This document shows positions 43,599 to 51,569 of a stretch of DNA of 64,000 bases, in pieces; the first letter of the stretch is position 1; the number at the start of each line of letters is the position of its first letter. The position numbers and the translations under genes were made by a program. The DNA lies in NCBI RefSeq assembly GCF_001278055.1, contig NZ_CP010802.1, forward strand, positions 3,472,001-3,536,000. The letters are read 5' to 3'. The notes beneath the pieces are model-generated. The model had not been told where the DNA came from. It searched no databases and was given only the letters and a program-made list of their open reading frames with translations. This DNA comes from Desulfuromonas soudanensis. GTDB lineage: Bacteria; Desulfobacterota; Desulfuromonadia; Desulfuromonadales; WTL.

Positions 43599-43693
43599 CT
43601 TGGCGACGTCTCCCCGCTGCAGCAGCCGGCGTCCGGAACTGAGGCAGGAACCTGGTGCCCGCTGGCGAGGATCAAGCCGAGAAGCTCCAGGAC

Positions 43694-43726
43694 AAAAAAA
43701 AAGAGACGGCCCCGGAGGGCCGTCTC
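43694..43726 (-). terminator. Intrinsic terminator after rpmE
   Basis: A perfect 10-bp stem (43703-43712 with 43717-43726) and a 4-nt loop. On the minus strand it is followed by nine T (43694-43702). It lies between rpmE and thyX. Confidence 0.92.
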
Positions 43727-43732
43727 CGGCAA

Positions 43733-43942
43733 TTACTTGCCCTGATCGTATCTTTTGCGGAAACGCTCGATCCGGCCGGCCGTATCCATGAGCTTCTGCT
43801 TGCCGGTGTAGAAGGGGTGGCATTCGGAACAAATCTCGGTACGAATCTCGCCGCCGGGCTTGGTCGAGCCGGTCTCAAAGGTGTTGCCGCACTGGCAGTT
43901 GACGGTCACCGGCGCGTAACTGGGGTGGATTCCTTCTTTCAT
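43733..43942 (-). CDS. rpmE: 50S ribosomal protein L31 (zinc-type)
   Basis: 69 aa. The four-cysteine zinc form is shown by VNCQCGNTF and [14 protein letters not shown]. The start at 43942 (MKEGIHPSY) has AAGGAGA upstream. The C+ form suggests that a zinc-independent paralogue could exist elsewhere, but none is in the window. It follows rho, with its own promoter and leader hairpin. Confidence 0.97.
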   Translation of the reverse strand: MKEGIHPSYAPVTVNCQCGNTFETGSTKPGGEIRTEICSECHPFYTGKQKLMDTAGRIERFRKRYDQGK

Positions 43943-43957
43943 GATGCGTCTCCTTGC

Positions 43958-43977
43958 GGCCTGGCTTTGTACAGGCC
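43958..43977 (-). promoter_or_regulatory. Leader hairpin of rpmE
   Basis: GGCCTG (43958-43963) and CAGGCC (43972-43977) pair with an 8-nt loop, about 15 nt before the start codon. It is a possible L31 autoregulation site, by analogy with other r-protein leaders only. Confidence 0.4.
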
Positions 43978-44010
43978 ATCGCTGGTTTATTGGGTCGGGA
44001 TAAAGACGGA

Positions 44011-44039
44011 CAATTACCACTTTCCGCCAGATTTTGCAA
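44011..44039 (-). promoter_or_regulatory. Candidate promoter of rpmE
   Basis: On the minus strand TTGCAA (44034-44039), a 17-bp spacer and TAATTG (44011-44016), in the gap after rho. Confidence 0.45.
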
Positions 44040-44063
44040 GCCCTTTCTATGAGCCGGCGGGGA

Positions 44064-45311
44064 CTAACGATTCATCGAATCGAGAAATTCCTGATTGCTC
44101 TTGGACTCCCCGAGCTTCTCGAGCAGAAACTCCATGCTGTCGACGACGTTCATGCTCGAGAGGACCTTGCGCAGCAGCCAGATCCGCTGCAGGCTGGTGC
44201 GATCGATGAGGAGCTCCTCGCGGCGGGTCCCCGATTTGTTGATGTCGATGGCGGGGAAGGTCCGCTTCTCGACGAGGCGCCGGTCGAGATGGAGCTCCAT
44301 GTTGCCGGTCCCCTTGAATTCCTCGAAGATGACTTCGTCCATCTTGCTGCCGGTATCGATGAGGGCGGTGGCAATGATGGTCAGGCTCCCCCCCTCCTCG
44401 ATGTTGCGGGCCGCGCCGAAGAAGCGCTTGGGCTTGTGGAGGGCATTGGAGTCGACGCCGCCGGAGAGGATCTTCCCCGAAGGGGGGACGACGGTGTTGT
44501 AGGCCCGGGCCAGGCGGGTGATGGAATCGAGCAGGATGACAACGTCGCGCTTGTGCTCCACCAGACGCTTGGCCTTCTCAATGACCATCTCGGCCACCTG
44601 GACGTGGCGGGTGGCCGGCTCGTCGAAGGTCGAGGAGATGACCTCCCCGTTCACCGAGCGGAGCATGTCGGTGACCTCCTCGGGGCGCTCGTCGATGAGG
44701 AGGACGATGAGATAGACTTCCGGATGGTTGGCGGTGATGGAATTGGCGATGTTCTGCAGCAGCATCGTCTTGCCGGTCCGGGGCGGGGCGACGATCAGGC
44801 CGCGCTGTCCCTTGCCGATGGGGGAGGCCAGATCCATGACCCGCATCGGCAGGTTGTCCGAGGTCGTCTCGAGAATGACCCGTTCCTCGGGGTAGAGGGG
44901 GGTGAGGTTGTCGAAGAGGGTCTTGTCCTTGGCGACGGCGGGATTTTCGAAGTTGACCTCGGAGACCTTGAGGAGGGCGAAGTAGCGCTCTCCCTCTTTG
45001 GGGGGACGGATCTGACCGGAGACCGTGTCGCCGGTGCGCAGATTGAACCGGCGGATCTGGGAGGGGGAAACGTAGATATCGTCCGGCCCCGGAAGATAGT
45101 TGGCATCGGGAGCCCGAAGGAAACCGAAGCCGTCGGGGAGGATTTCCAGTACCCCCTCGCCGAAAATAGCCCCGTTTTTCTCGGCGGTCGCATTGAGTAT
45201 GGCGAAGATCAGGTCCTGCTTGCGCATTCCCGGAGCCCCCTCCACCTTCAATTCCTTGGCAAGAGCCGCAAGTTCGGTGGCTTTTTTCTCTTTCAGTTCC
45301 TTCAGGTTCAT
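44064..45311 (-). CDS. rho: Transcription termination factor Rho
   Basis: 415 aa, typical length. The N-terminal Rho_N part ([20 protein letters not shown]) is followed by a cold-shock-like RNA-binding domain ([15 protein letters not shown]). The RecA-type ATPase follows, with Walker [23 protein letters not shown] and the R-loop region [20 protein letters not shown]. The start at 45311 has TAGGAGAA upstream. Earlier in-frame codons run into unrelated upstream sequence. Confidence 0.98.
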   Translation of the reverse strand: MNLKELKEKKATELAALAKELKVEGAPGMRKQDLIFAILNATAEKNGAIFGEGVLEILPDGFGFLRAPDANYLPGPDDIYVSPSQIRRFNLRTGDTVSGQIRPPKEGERYFALLKVSEVNFENPAVAKDKTLFDNLTPLYPEERVILETTSDNLPMRVMDLASPIGKGQRGLIVAPPRTGKTMLLQNIANSITANHPEVYLIVLLIDERPEEVTDMLRSVNGEVISSTFDEPATRHVQVAEMVIEKAKRLVEHKRDVVILLDSITRLARAYNTVVPPSGKILSGGVDSNALHKPKRFFGAARNIEEGGSLTIIATALIDTGSKMDEVIFEEFKGTGNMELHLDRRLVEKRTFPAIDINKSGTRREELLIDRTSLQRIWLLRKVLSSMNVVDSMEFLLEKLGESKSNQEFLDSMNR

Positions 45312-45682
45312 GTGTTCTCCTAGGTCGAGCGCGGCAGAATGACGTTCACGGGGATACGCCGGGTCGGTCGCCATTTTGGCGGCCCCGCAAAAGACGGTCC
45401 GATTGTCAACAGGCATCTATGGGATTCAAATAGTGATGAGTGGAGGTGGGATATTTCCTCGTACGGGACCGGGCGGCCCAAAAGGACCACGCACCCGCCA
45501 CAGATTCATTTCTCGGGTCTGGTTGCAGACGTCCGGAAACCTGAAAAAGAGAGCTGCGGGATGACAATGAAAGGACAGGCACGGAAATCAGGGGGGAAGA
45601 CCGGGGACGATGGAATTTTTTTTACCCTCTTTGCCGGCGGTTGTCAATCCATTAATTTGCTGCCGCCAGCAAAAAAGTAGCC
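45312..45682. other. Gene-free stretch upstream of rho
   Basis: No convincing coding region was seen between rho and the terminator at 45683. A TTGACA reads on the minus strand at 45404-45409, but no -10 box lies at proper spacing. It probably holds the rho leader and promoter. Confidence 0.4.
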
Positions 45683-45732
45683 GGTGCGGGCCCTCGGGGC
45701 ATCTGGACCCTGCCGTCCCGAGCGCCCGCACC
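45683..45732 (-). terminator. Intrinsic terminator of the lipoprotein gene
   Basis: 16-nt arms (45683-45698 and 45717-45732) with one mismatch. On the minus strand they are followed by GGCTACTTTTTT. Confidence 0.75.
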
Positions 45733-45747
45733 GTCAATTCCCCTTCG

Positions 45748-46560
45748 TCACCGGGCCGCGCCGTCGCCGTTGCCGAGGCGGCTGAGAAGCCCCGGCTTCA
45801 GGACCTGGGTGAAATGCTCGAAAAGCTCCTTGTAGCGGCGAGGGAGGTCCTCTTCGCGAAAGAGCCCCCGCTCGCGTTCCGAGAGGGTCCGGCCGAGACC
45901 GGCCAGGGAGATCGGCCGCACCTGGACGTTTTCGGTCCGGTTGAAGAAGGCCCCGTCGAAGTCGGGATACTGCAGGTTGAGAAATTTGCCGCCGCCGTTC
46001 ACCGGGTATTCCCAGGCCACGACCCCCGTGGGGAGGAGAACGGCCGCGTAGACGAGGATGTCGTTGTACACGGTTTCCAGATAACTCATGCTCGATGAAT
46101 CGCGGTCCCAGCGCTTTTCCGGGCGTTCGACGCCGTTCATGATCACGACAAGGATGCCGTCGACCCTCTCTCGGGCGGCAATCTCTGAGACGCCCGCGGG
46201 GTTAAAACGATAGCGGCGGACAATGTCGGCCCCGTTCCCCCGCAGGGAGGAACCCGAGACCAGAAGGGGGAAGAGGGCGGCAGGATCCCCGGCAATGGCG
46301 CGGACATCGAAGTACGCCTTTTCCTCCCGCAGCATCGCCACCAGGGGGATCTCCTTCCCGGCATTTTCTTTCCGCAGCAGGTCGACAATCCCCTGCCGCT
46401 CGGGATGAATGATCGTCGAATTTTCGTCCACCAAAAGCGGCAGCACCCCGAGGGTCCGAACCGTCTGGCGGAATTCTTCCTTGGGAATTTTGTAATAACT
46501 CTGTCCGCAACCGGCAAGCAGCAGCAGGGCAAGGGCCACACACAACCGACGACTCATCAT
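45748..46560 (-). CDS. Exported lipoprotein of unknown function
   Basis: 270 aa. The signal peptide ends in lipobox LLAGC (ALALLLLAGCGQ), so it is predicted to be lipid-anchored in the envelope. The start at 46560 has AAGGAGT upstream and is followed at once by a second ATG. The mature part starts YYKIPKEEFRQTVRTLGVLP and reads like a soluble alpha/beta domain with a central VDGILVVIMNGVE segment. I do not recognise the family. It is transcribed divergently from the beta-rich exported protein at 46721. Confidence 0.75.
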   Translation of the reverse strand: MMSRRLCVALALLLLAGCGQSYYKIPKEEFRQTVRTLGVLPLLVDENSTIIHPERQGIVDLLRKENAGKEIPLVAMLREEKAYFDVRAIAGDPAALFPLLVSGSSLRGNGADIVRRYRFNPAGVSEIAARERVDGILVVIMNGVERPEKRWDRDSSSMSYLETVYNDILVYAAVLLPTGVVAWEYPVNGGGKFLNLQYPDFDGAFFNRTENVQVRPISLAGLGRTLSERERGLFREEDLPRRYKELFEHFTQVLKPGLLSRLGNGDGAAR

Positions 46561-46648
46561 TTTGACTCCTTGGTCTGTAATAAGGGAAGTATCATACCAC
46601 ACAATTTTCCGAACCGCGCCCACACCCCTCTCCTTTGCCGGCCGCATC

Positions 46649-46676
46649 TTGACATCTCCGTTCCCGAAGGTATTAA
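46649..46676 (+). promoter_or_regulatory. Sigma-70 promoter of the exported protein gene
   Basis: TTGACA (46649-46654), a 16-bp spacer and TATTAA (46671-46676), 45 bp upstream of the start at 46721. Confidence 0.65.
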
Positions 46677-46720
46677 TAATCGAGCGTTCATGTCATGTTT
46701 CCATGCCCAGGAGGACTGCC

Positions 46721-47533
46721 ATGCCACCCCTTCCCCCCCGCCGCTTCATCCTTGCCCTGCTGCTGATTGCCATGGCCGCAGGACCCGCCGCCGCTGCGGG
46801 CCTCCAGCCCCTCGGCATCGAGGATGCCGCCCTCCTCAGACAGGACGATGGCGAGTTCCGCGCCGGCCTTGCCTACAGCTCGGGCCTCCATCTGCCGTTC
46901 CAGGGCGTCGACCGCACCCGCCGGGTCTGGGAAGCGCCGACGCTGCGCCTCGCCGTCGGCCTCGGAAGCCGCGTCGAAGGCCAGCTCCTTTACAATTGGA
47001 TGCGCGTCCAGGAGACGGGGCAGGACACCACCTGGGGGAGCGGCGACCTTTTGGTCGCCTTCAAAATCCGCCTCCTTCCCCCTAACGACAGCGGGTCGGC
47101 CATGGCTCTGCGTTTTGCCACCAAGTTCCCCAATGCCGACGAGAAGAAGGATTTCGGCACCGACGAGGCCGACATTTTCACCGAACTCCTCCTCAGCAAG
47201 GACCTCGGTCCGATGGCGCTTCACCTCAACCTCGGACTGGCCATTCTCGGGGACCCCGGCGAAACAACGGACGGCCAGGACGATCTCCTCAAGTATGCCT
47301 TCGGCCTGCGCATCCCCATGGGTGACAGCCAAGGGGCCTTTTTGCTCTCCGCCGAAGGACTGGACCTGGGAGAGCGGACCAACAAGCGGGGCGCTCTGCT
47401 GGCGGGAATCCAGATACCGGCGGGAAAGTGGCTCTGGGACATCGGCGGTAGCCTCGGCTATGCAAGAAACAGCGAGGAATGGAGCGTCCGCAGCGGCCTG
47501 ACCCTCCCCTTCACCCTTCCCGACGGCTCCTGA
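46721..47533 (+). CDS. Exported beta-rich protein, probably outer-membrane
   Basis: 270 aa. The signal peptide is RRFILALLLIAMAAGPAAAA. The mature part is built of alternating amphipathic strands (LRLAVGLGSRVEGQLLYNWM, LHLNLGLAILG, WDIGGSLGYA), and ends in a strand with a terminal PFTLPDGS. This fits a small beta-barrel or a transporter-like outer-membrane protein. AGGAGG precedes the ATG. I cannot name the family with certainty. Confidence 0.65.
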   Translation: MPPLPPRRFILALLLIAMAAGPAAAAGLQPLGIEDAALLRQDDGEFRAGLAYSSGLHLPFQGVDRTRRVWEAPTLRLAVGLGSRVEGQLLYNWMRVQETGQDTTWGSGDLLVAFKIRLLPPNDSGSAMALRFATKFPNADEKKDFGTDEADIFTELLLSKDLGPMALHLNLGLAILGDPGETTDGQDDLLKYAFGLRIPMGDSQGAFLLSAEGLDLGERTNKRGALLAGIQIPAGKWLWDIGGSLGYARNSEEWSVRSGLTLPFTLPDGS

Positions 47534-47548
47534 GGGGGGGGGCGTTTT

Positions 47549-48463
47549 TCAGTCCCCGGACAAAAAACGGTCGGCTGAGGGAATCAGCGCCGCATCAAAG
47601 TGGCCGACCCCCCAGGCGAGAACCTCCGCGGCGCAGCCCGACCGAAGCTCCGGCGGCACCGGTTGCCCGAGAAAACGCAGAACCCTCCAAAGAATTTCTC
47701 CCCCCTCGGCGGCCAGCGGCAGGGGGCCATGACGCTTGCTTATTTTTTCTCCGTTTTCGGCCAGGGCCAGGGGGAGGTGAAGATAGCGGGGAAGGGGGAG
47801 GCCCAATGCGGCCTGGAGAAAGATCTGCCGCGGCGTCGACGAGAGCAGATCCGCCCCCCGAACGATCTGGGTGACCCCGGCGGCGCCGTCATCCACCACC
47901 ACGGCCAGCTGGTAGGCAAAGAGACCGTCGGCCCGCCGGAGCACGAAGTCGCCGACGACGCTGGCCAGGCACTGCTCGACGGGGCCGAAGACCCCGTCGG
48001 TAAAGCAGAGGGGGCCGGCCGGAACCCGGATGCGCTGCGCCCGCGCCTGACTCCCTCCCTCCAACCCCTGACGGCAGGTGCCCGGATAGACGGGGCCCTC
48101 TTCCCCGACGTGAGGGGCGCTGGCGAGAATCTCCTTGCGGGAGCAGGCGCAATCGAAGACCAGCCCGGCGCTGCGCAGCCGATCCAGGGCCTCCTCATAG
48201 GCCGCCGTGCGGCGGCTCTGCCAGACGACCTCTCCGTCCCACTCAAAACCCAGCACTTCCAGAGTGTGGAGGATCTCCTCCGCCGCCCCCGCCACGACCC
48301 GCGGCCTGTCGAGATCCTCCATCCGCACCAGCCAGCGCCCCCCCTGGCTTCGGGCGAGGCAATAGCTGCCGACCGCCGTCACCAGCGAACCGATGTGCAG
48401 GGGACCTGAGGGACTCGGCGCAAAGCGGCCGACGACGACGGGCGCAGTTCCCGGAGACGACAT
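47549..48463 (-). CDS. gluQ: Glutamyl-Q tRNA(Asp) synthetase
   Basis: 304 aa, a GluRS catalytic domain without the anticodon-binding half. Class I motifs are present: RFAPSPSGPLHIGSL (HIGH-like) and KISKRHG (KMSKS-like). The zinc site is CACSRKE with YPGTCR. It attaches glutamate to queuosine at position 34 of tRNA-Asp. It converges with the exported protein gene at 15 bp. Confidence 0.95.
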   Translation of the reverse strand: MSSPGTAPVVVGRFAPSPSGPLHIGSLVTAVGSYCLARSQGGRWLVRMEDLDRPRVVAGAAEEILHTLEVLGFEWDGEVVWQSRRTAAYEEALDRLRSAGLVFDCACSRKEILASAPHVGEEGPVYPGTCRQGLEGGSQARAQRIRVPAGPLCFTDGVFGPVEQCLASVVGDFVLRRADGLFAYQLAVVVDDGAAGVTQIVRGADLLSSTPRQIFLQAALGLPLPRYLHLPLALAENGEKISKRHGPLPLAAEGGEILWRVLRFLGQPVPPELRSGCAAEVLAWGVGHFDAALIPSADRFLSGD

Positions 48464-48567
48464 GAACGGGGAATTCCTTTACCTGAAGATTCCCCTGATG
48501 ATGCCCCCCCGCCCCGCCCCTGTCAAGGACGTCGCGAGGGGAAGGGGCGGGCGGGGGACCTTTGCCG

Positions 48568-48596
48568 TTGACAAACGGCCCCTCTCCGGGTAAGGA
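48568..48596 (+). promoter_or_regulatory. Promoter of the Rrf2 regulator gene
   Basis: Consensus TTGACA (48568-48573), a 17-bp spacer and TAAGGA (48591-48596). It overlaps the palindrome at 48595. Confidence 0.6.
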
Positions 48597-48613
48597 TAAC
48601 CGTACCGGTTATC
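48595..48613. promoter_or_regulatory. Palindromic operator candidate for the Rrf2 regulator
   Basis: GATAACCG and CGGTTATC form a perfect 8-bp inverted repeat around TAC. It covers the -10 end and start-site region, 15 bp before the TTG start. Its placement suggests autorepression. Confidence 0.65.
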
Positions 48614-48627
48614 TATAGGAGGTCTCC

Positions 48628-49068
48628 TTGTTCATCACCCGCGCCACCGAATACGCCATCCGCGCCCTGCTCTTCATGGCCAAACAGCCCCGGGGCCAAA
48701 TCGTCCTCAAAAAGGACATCTGCGCCACCCAGGACATCACCCCCGCCTTCCTCACCAAGATCCTGCAGCCCCTGATCAAGGACGGGATCGTCGGCTCCCA
48801 GCGGGGAGTCGGCGGCGGTTTTTATCTCCTCAAGACTCCCGAGGACGTCACCCTCCTCGACGTGGTACGGGCCGAGGAAGGTCCGCTGCATCTCAATCAG
48901 TGCCTGGTCAGGTCCGGGGCCTGCGCCAAGGACCTCTTCTGCCCGGTCCATGGCGCATGGAAAGAAGTCCGGGACGAAATGACCGCCACCCTCTCCCGCT
49001 ACACCTTTGCCCGCCTCGCTCTCCAGGAGGAACACAACCTGCAGACGCTCTGCGAAAAAGTCTCCTGA
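48628..49068 (+). CDS. Rrf2 family transcriptional regulator, probably Fe-S
   Basis: 146 aa. The winged-helix domain opens with TRATEYAIRALLFMA, and the wing is SQRGVGGGFYL. Three cysteines, C92, C99 and C105, and H108 fall almost exactly where IscR has its [2Fe-2S] ligands. The TTG start is supported by an ATAGGAGG site. Targets are unknown. It is convergent with amt and divergent from gluQ. Confidence 0.9.
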   Translation: MFITRATEYAIRALLFMAKQPRGQIVLKKDICATQDITPAFLTKILQPLIKDGIVGSQRGVGGGFYLLKTPEDVTLLDVVRAEEGPLHLNQCLVRSGACAKDLFCPVHGAWKEVRDEMTATLSRYTFARLALQEEHNLQTLCEKVS

Positions 49069-49094
49069 CGGTCCTCCGCCGGGGTTGAGTAAAA

Positions 49095-49140
49095 AAAAGC
49101 GAAGAGCCGTTCCCGATTCGGGGAACGGCTCTTCGCTTTT
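49095..49140. terminator. Bidirectional intrinsic terminator
   Basis: A perfect 20-bp stem (49095-49114 with 49121-49140) with a 6-nt loop and T-runs on both strands, between the convergent Rrf2 and amt genes. Confidence 0.95.
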
Positions 49141-49201
49141 TTACGGCAAAAAAACCTGGAGAGCCTTCGTTCCGTGCAGTCCGGAATCAAAGCCCACCGG
49201 C

Positions 49202-50416
49202 CTACTGCACCGAATCTTCCGGATAGGCGTGGATGTTGTGAATCGCGCGGTCAGGACCGGCAAATTCCTCTTCGTCGCTGAGCCTGAAACCGATGGTCCT
49301 GGAGATCAGGCCGTAGACGAGGACGCCGGTCAGGAGGGCGTAGACGACCGCCGCCAGGCTGCCGCAGAGCTGACTGAAAAAGCTCACCCCGCCGAGCCCC
49401 CCGAAGAGGGGGAGGCCGAAGATGCCGACAGCGATCCCCCCCCAGGTCCCGATCATGCCGTGCAGGGGCCAGACGCCGAGAACGTCGTCGATCTTCAATT
49501 TTTCCTGCTCCCAGGCAAACCCGTAGACGAAGATGAGCGAACCGATCCCCCCCATGAAAAAGGCCGCCACCGGATGAACCAGGTCGCTGCCGGCGCAGAT
49601 GGCGATGAGCCCGGCGAGGGCGCCGTTGTGGACGAAGCCGGGGTCGTTGCGCCCCGCCACCAGGGCGAAGAGGACGCCGCCGACCATCGCCATGAGGGAA
49701 TTGATGGCCACCAGGCCGGAAATCCCCTCGAGACGCTGGGAACTCATGACGTTGAAGCCGAACCAGCCGACCGCCAGAATCCAGGAGCCGAGGGAGAGGA
49801 AGGGGATATTGCTGACGGGGATGGCGTGCGAACGCCCGCGCACGAAGCGCCCCATGCGCGGACCAAGGATGAGAACCGCCGGCAGCGCCAGCCACCCCCC
49901 CATGGAATGGACCACCACGCTTCCAGCGAAATCGTGAAAGGGGGCGCCGAAGTTTTTGACGAAAAAGGCCTGGAGCCCGGCGCTGTTGCGCCCCCAGATC
50001 AGGGACTCGAAGAGGGGGTAGGTCAGGCCGACGAAGATCCCTCCGGCCAGCACCTGGGGCCAGAAACGGGCGCGTTCGGCGATCCCTCCGGAGATGATCG
50101 CCGGAATGCAGGCGGCAAAGCAGAGGAGAAAAAAGAAGCGCACCAGCTCGAACCCCTGATTGTCACCGAGGAGCTCGACGGCCGGATGGAAGAAGTGGAT
50201 GCCGTAGGCGATGGGGTAGCCGATGGCGAAATAGACGACCGTCGACACCGACCAGTCGGAAAGGATTTTCACAAAGGCATTGACCTGGCTCTTTTTGCGA
50301 ACCGTGCCGACCTCAAGAAAGGCAAAACCGGCGTGCATGGCAAAGACCATGACCGCGCCCAGCATCAAAAAAAGTACGTCGCCGCTATGCCCCAGGGATG
50401 TGATTGCCGACTCCAT
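49202..50416 (-). CDS. amt: Ammonium transporter
   Basis: 404 aa with 11 predicted membrane helices. The twin-histidine pore is marked by FAGSVVVHSMGGW and DVLGVWPLHGMIG. HAGFAFLEVGTVRKKSQ is the conserved loop. The start at 50416 has GAGGAGG upstream. A sigma-54-like promoter precedes it, fitting nitrogen control. No glnK/PII gene is adjacent, which is unusual for amt genes. Confidence 0.95.
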   Translation of the reverse strand: MESAITSLGHSGDVLFLMLGAVMVFAMHAGFAFLEVGTVRKKSQVNAFVKILSDWSVSTVVYFAIGYPIAYGIHFFHPAVELLGDNQGFELVRFFFLLCFAACIPAIISGGIAERARFWPQVLAGGIFVGLTYPLFESLIWGRNSAGLQAFFVKNFGAPFHDFAGSVVVHSMGGWLALPAVLILGPRMGRFVRGRSHAIPVSNIPFLSLGSWILAVGWFGFNVMSSQRLEGISGLVAINSLMAMVGGVLFALVAGRNDPGFVHNGALAGLIAICAGSDLVHPVAAFFMGGIGSLIFVYGFAWEQEKLKIDDVLGVWPLHGMIGTWGGIAVGIFGLPLFGGLGGVSFFSQLCGSLAAVVYALLTGVLVYGLISRTIGFRLSDEEEFAGPDRAIHNIHAYPEDSVQ

Positions 50417-50484
50417 CGTCTTTTGACCTCCTCGTCTATGATCCCGATGGCGCCTTTGCCGGGGAATCAGGGTTAAGGGAGAAT

Positions 50485-50499
50485 TCAATACCCGTGCCA
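50485..50499 (-). promoter_or_regulatory. Sigma-54-like promoter of amt
   Basis: The minus strand reads TGGCACG, GGTA, TTGA. This matches the -24/-12 consensus TGGCACG-N4-TTGC except for A in place of C at the end of the -12 element. It lies about 70 bp upstream of amt. Confidence 0.6.
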
Positions 50500-50656
50500 G
50501 CCGACGATCCCCTTAATTCCCGAACCTTACGAAGAGCCTATTTCCCCCCGTCCCTCCGATCTGCATACTTTCCAGGCACATCTGCCCAAAAATAAGACAC
50601 TCTCGGCCGGCGCCGTCGAGCCGCCAACCCAAGAAATACAGGCCAGAGAATACTAC

Positions 50657-50728
50657 ACCAATATACTAAACAATTGGTCTCTTTTTTGCTTTTTTATTCT
50701 TGACTACCAAGCTAGCAATATTGTAGTC
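50657..50728 (+). promoter_or_regulatory. Promoter/operator region of the sulfur assimilation operon
   Basis: AT-rich relative to the surroundings. It holds a dyad ACCAAT-N10-ATTGGT (50657-50678). A second dyad, GACTAC...GTAGTC (50702-50728), is centred on GCTAGC and overlaps a TTGACT (50700) with a weak TAGTCT at 18-bp spacing. The remainder of the 388-bp amt gap shows no gene. Confidence 0.4.
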
Positions 50729-50804
50729 TGACTTCAACAGCAGCCAACTTGGTAAAACGGCAGCCGTCCACACTGCGGCCAACGAGCCAGACGAGAAATA
50801 CCCT

Positions 50805-51569
50805 ATGAACCTGGATCCAGCCAAAATCGCCATCCTCCGAGCACAGCCGGTCGCTTCCCCGGTCCCCGGAGAACTGCGCCGCCAGGACCAGGTCTTCTTC
50901 GTCGCCGCAGACCTGCCGATCCTGCCGACCCTGGAAACCATCTTCGATAGCACCTGCCAGAAACCCGCCGATCTCTTCTGCCTCGCCTTCGACAACGAGG
51001 CAGCATTTTTCCGGGCAGAAGAACTCCTGCGCCAGATCAAGAAAAATTTCCGTGGCTTCGTACTCGGCCGTTTCAAAATGCCCCCCTCCGGCGTCCTGAT
51101 CGAACGCGCCTACGCCGCCGGCCTCGACCTGCTGGAGATCCCTCTTCAAGGCGGAATCAGCAAGGAGCGTCTTGAGGCCCTCGACTATGCCTGCACGGTC
51201 TTCCCCCTCTGGTCGGTGATCGGGACCCTTCCGGCGGCATCCCGCTTCGGGGAAGACGTCGAGACCCTGGCCGAGCGCGGCATCGTGCCCCTTCTCTCCC
51301 TCGACGGTCTTTCCGGGAGTTCGGCCGAAAACACCCTCATCCCCGTTTTCAAACACCTGGTGCGCACCTGGCGCCAGCGCAAGGTGGCACTCAAGCCCCT
51401 GCACCCTCTCCTCTCCGTGGCCACCCCGCTGGTGGAGCCGGTCCGACGCAGGGGAATCGTCGGCCTGCTGGACAAAGTCGACGACGCGCGCCTTCACGCG
51501 GCATCGGATCTGCGCCGCCTGCTGCGGGTCAGGGAAGTGGAAGCATCCTTCGAATCAGCGGGGCTCTGA
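50805..51569 (+). CDS. Unknown protein, first gene of the sulfate assimilation operon
   Basis: 254 aa, soluble, no signal peptide. The alternation of strands and helices (QVFFVAADLPIL, GFVLGRFKMPPSGVLIERA, GLDLLEIPLQGG, GIVPLLSLDGLSG) suggests an alpha/beta barrel, and the mood of the sequence recalls the barrel part of radical-SAM enzymes, but there is no Cys cluster. I do not recognise a family. Its stop overlaps the start of the SLC13 transporter by 1 bp (TGATG), so a role tied to sulfate uptake or assimilation is likely. Confidence 0.7.
   Translation: MNLDPAKIAILRAQPVASPVPGELRRQDQVFFVAADLPILPTLETIFDSTCQKPADLFCLAFDNEAAFFRAEELLRQIKKNFRGFVLGRFKMPPSGVLIERAYAAGLDLLEIPLQGGISKERLEALDYACTVFPLWSVIGTLPAASRFGEDVETLAERGIVPLLSLDGLSGSSAENTLIPVFKHLVRTWRQRKVALKPLHPLLSVATPLVEPVRRRGIVGLLDKVDDARLHAASDLRRLLRVREVEASFESAGL

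Noticed and set aside
45404-45409. TTGACA upstream of rho on the minus strand
   Set aside because: No -10-like sequence lies 15-19 bp downstream; the position is GC-rich.
45339-45680. 113-codon open frame on the plus strand upstream of rho
   Set aside because: Composition is unlike a protein of this genome, there is no ribosome-binding site, and it lies in the rho leader region.
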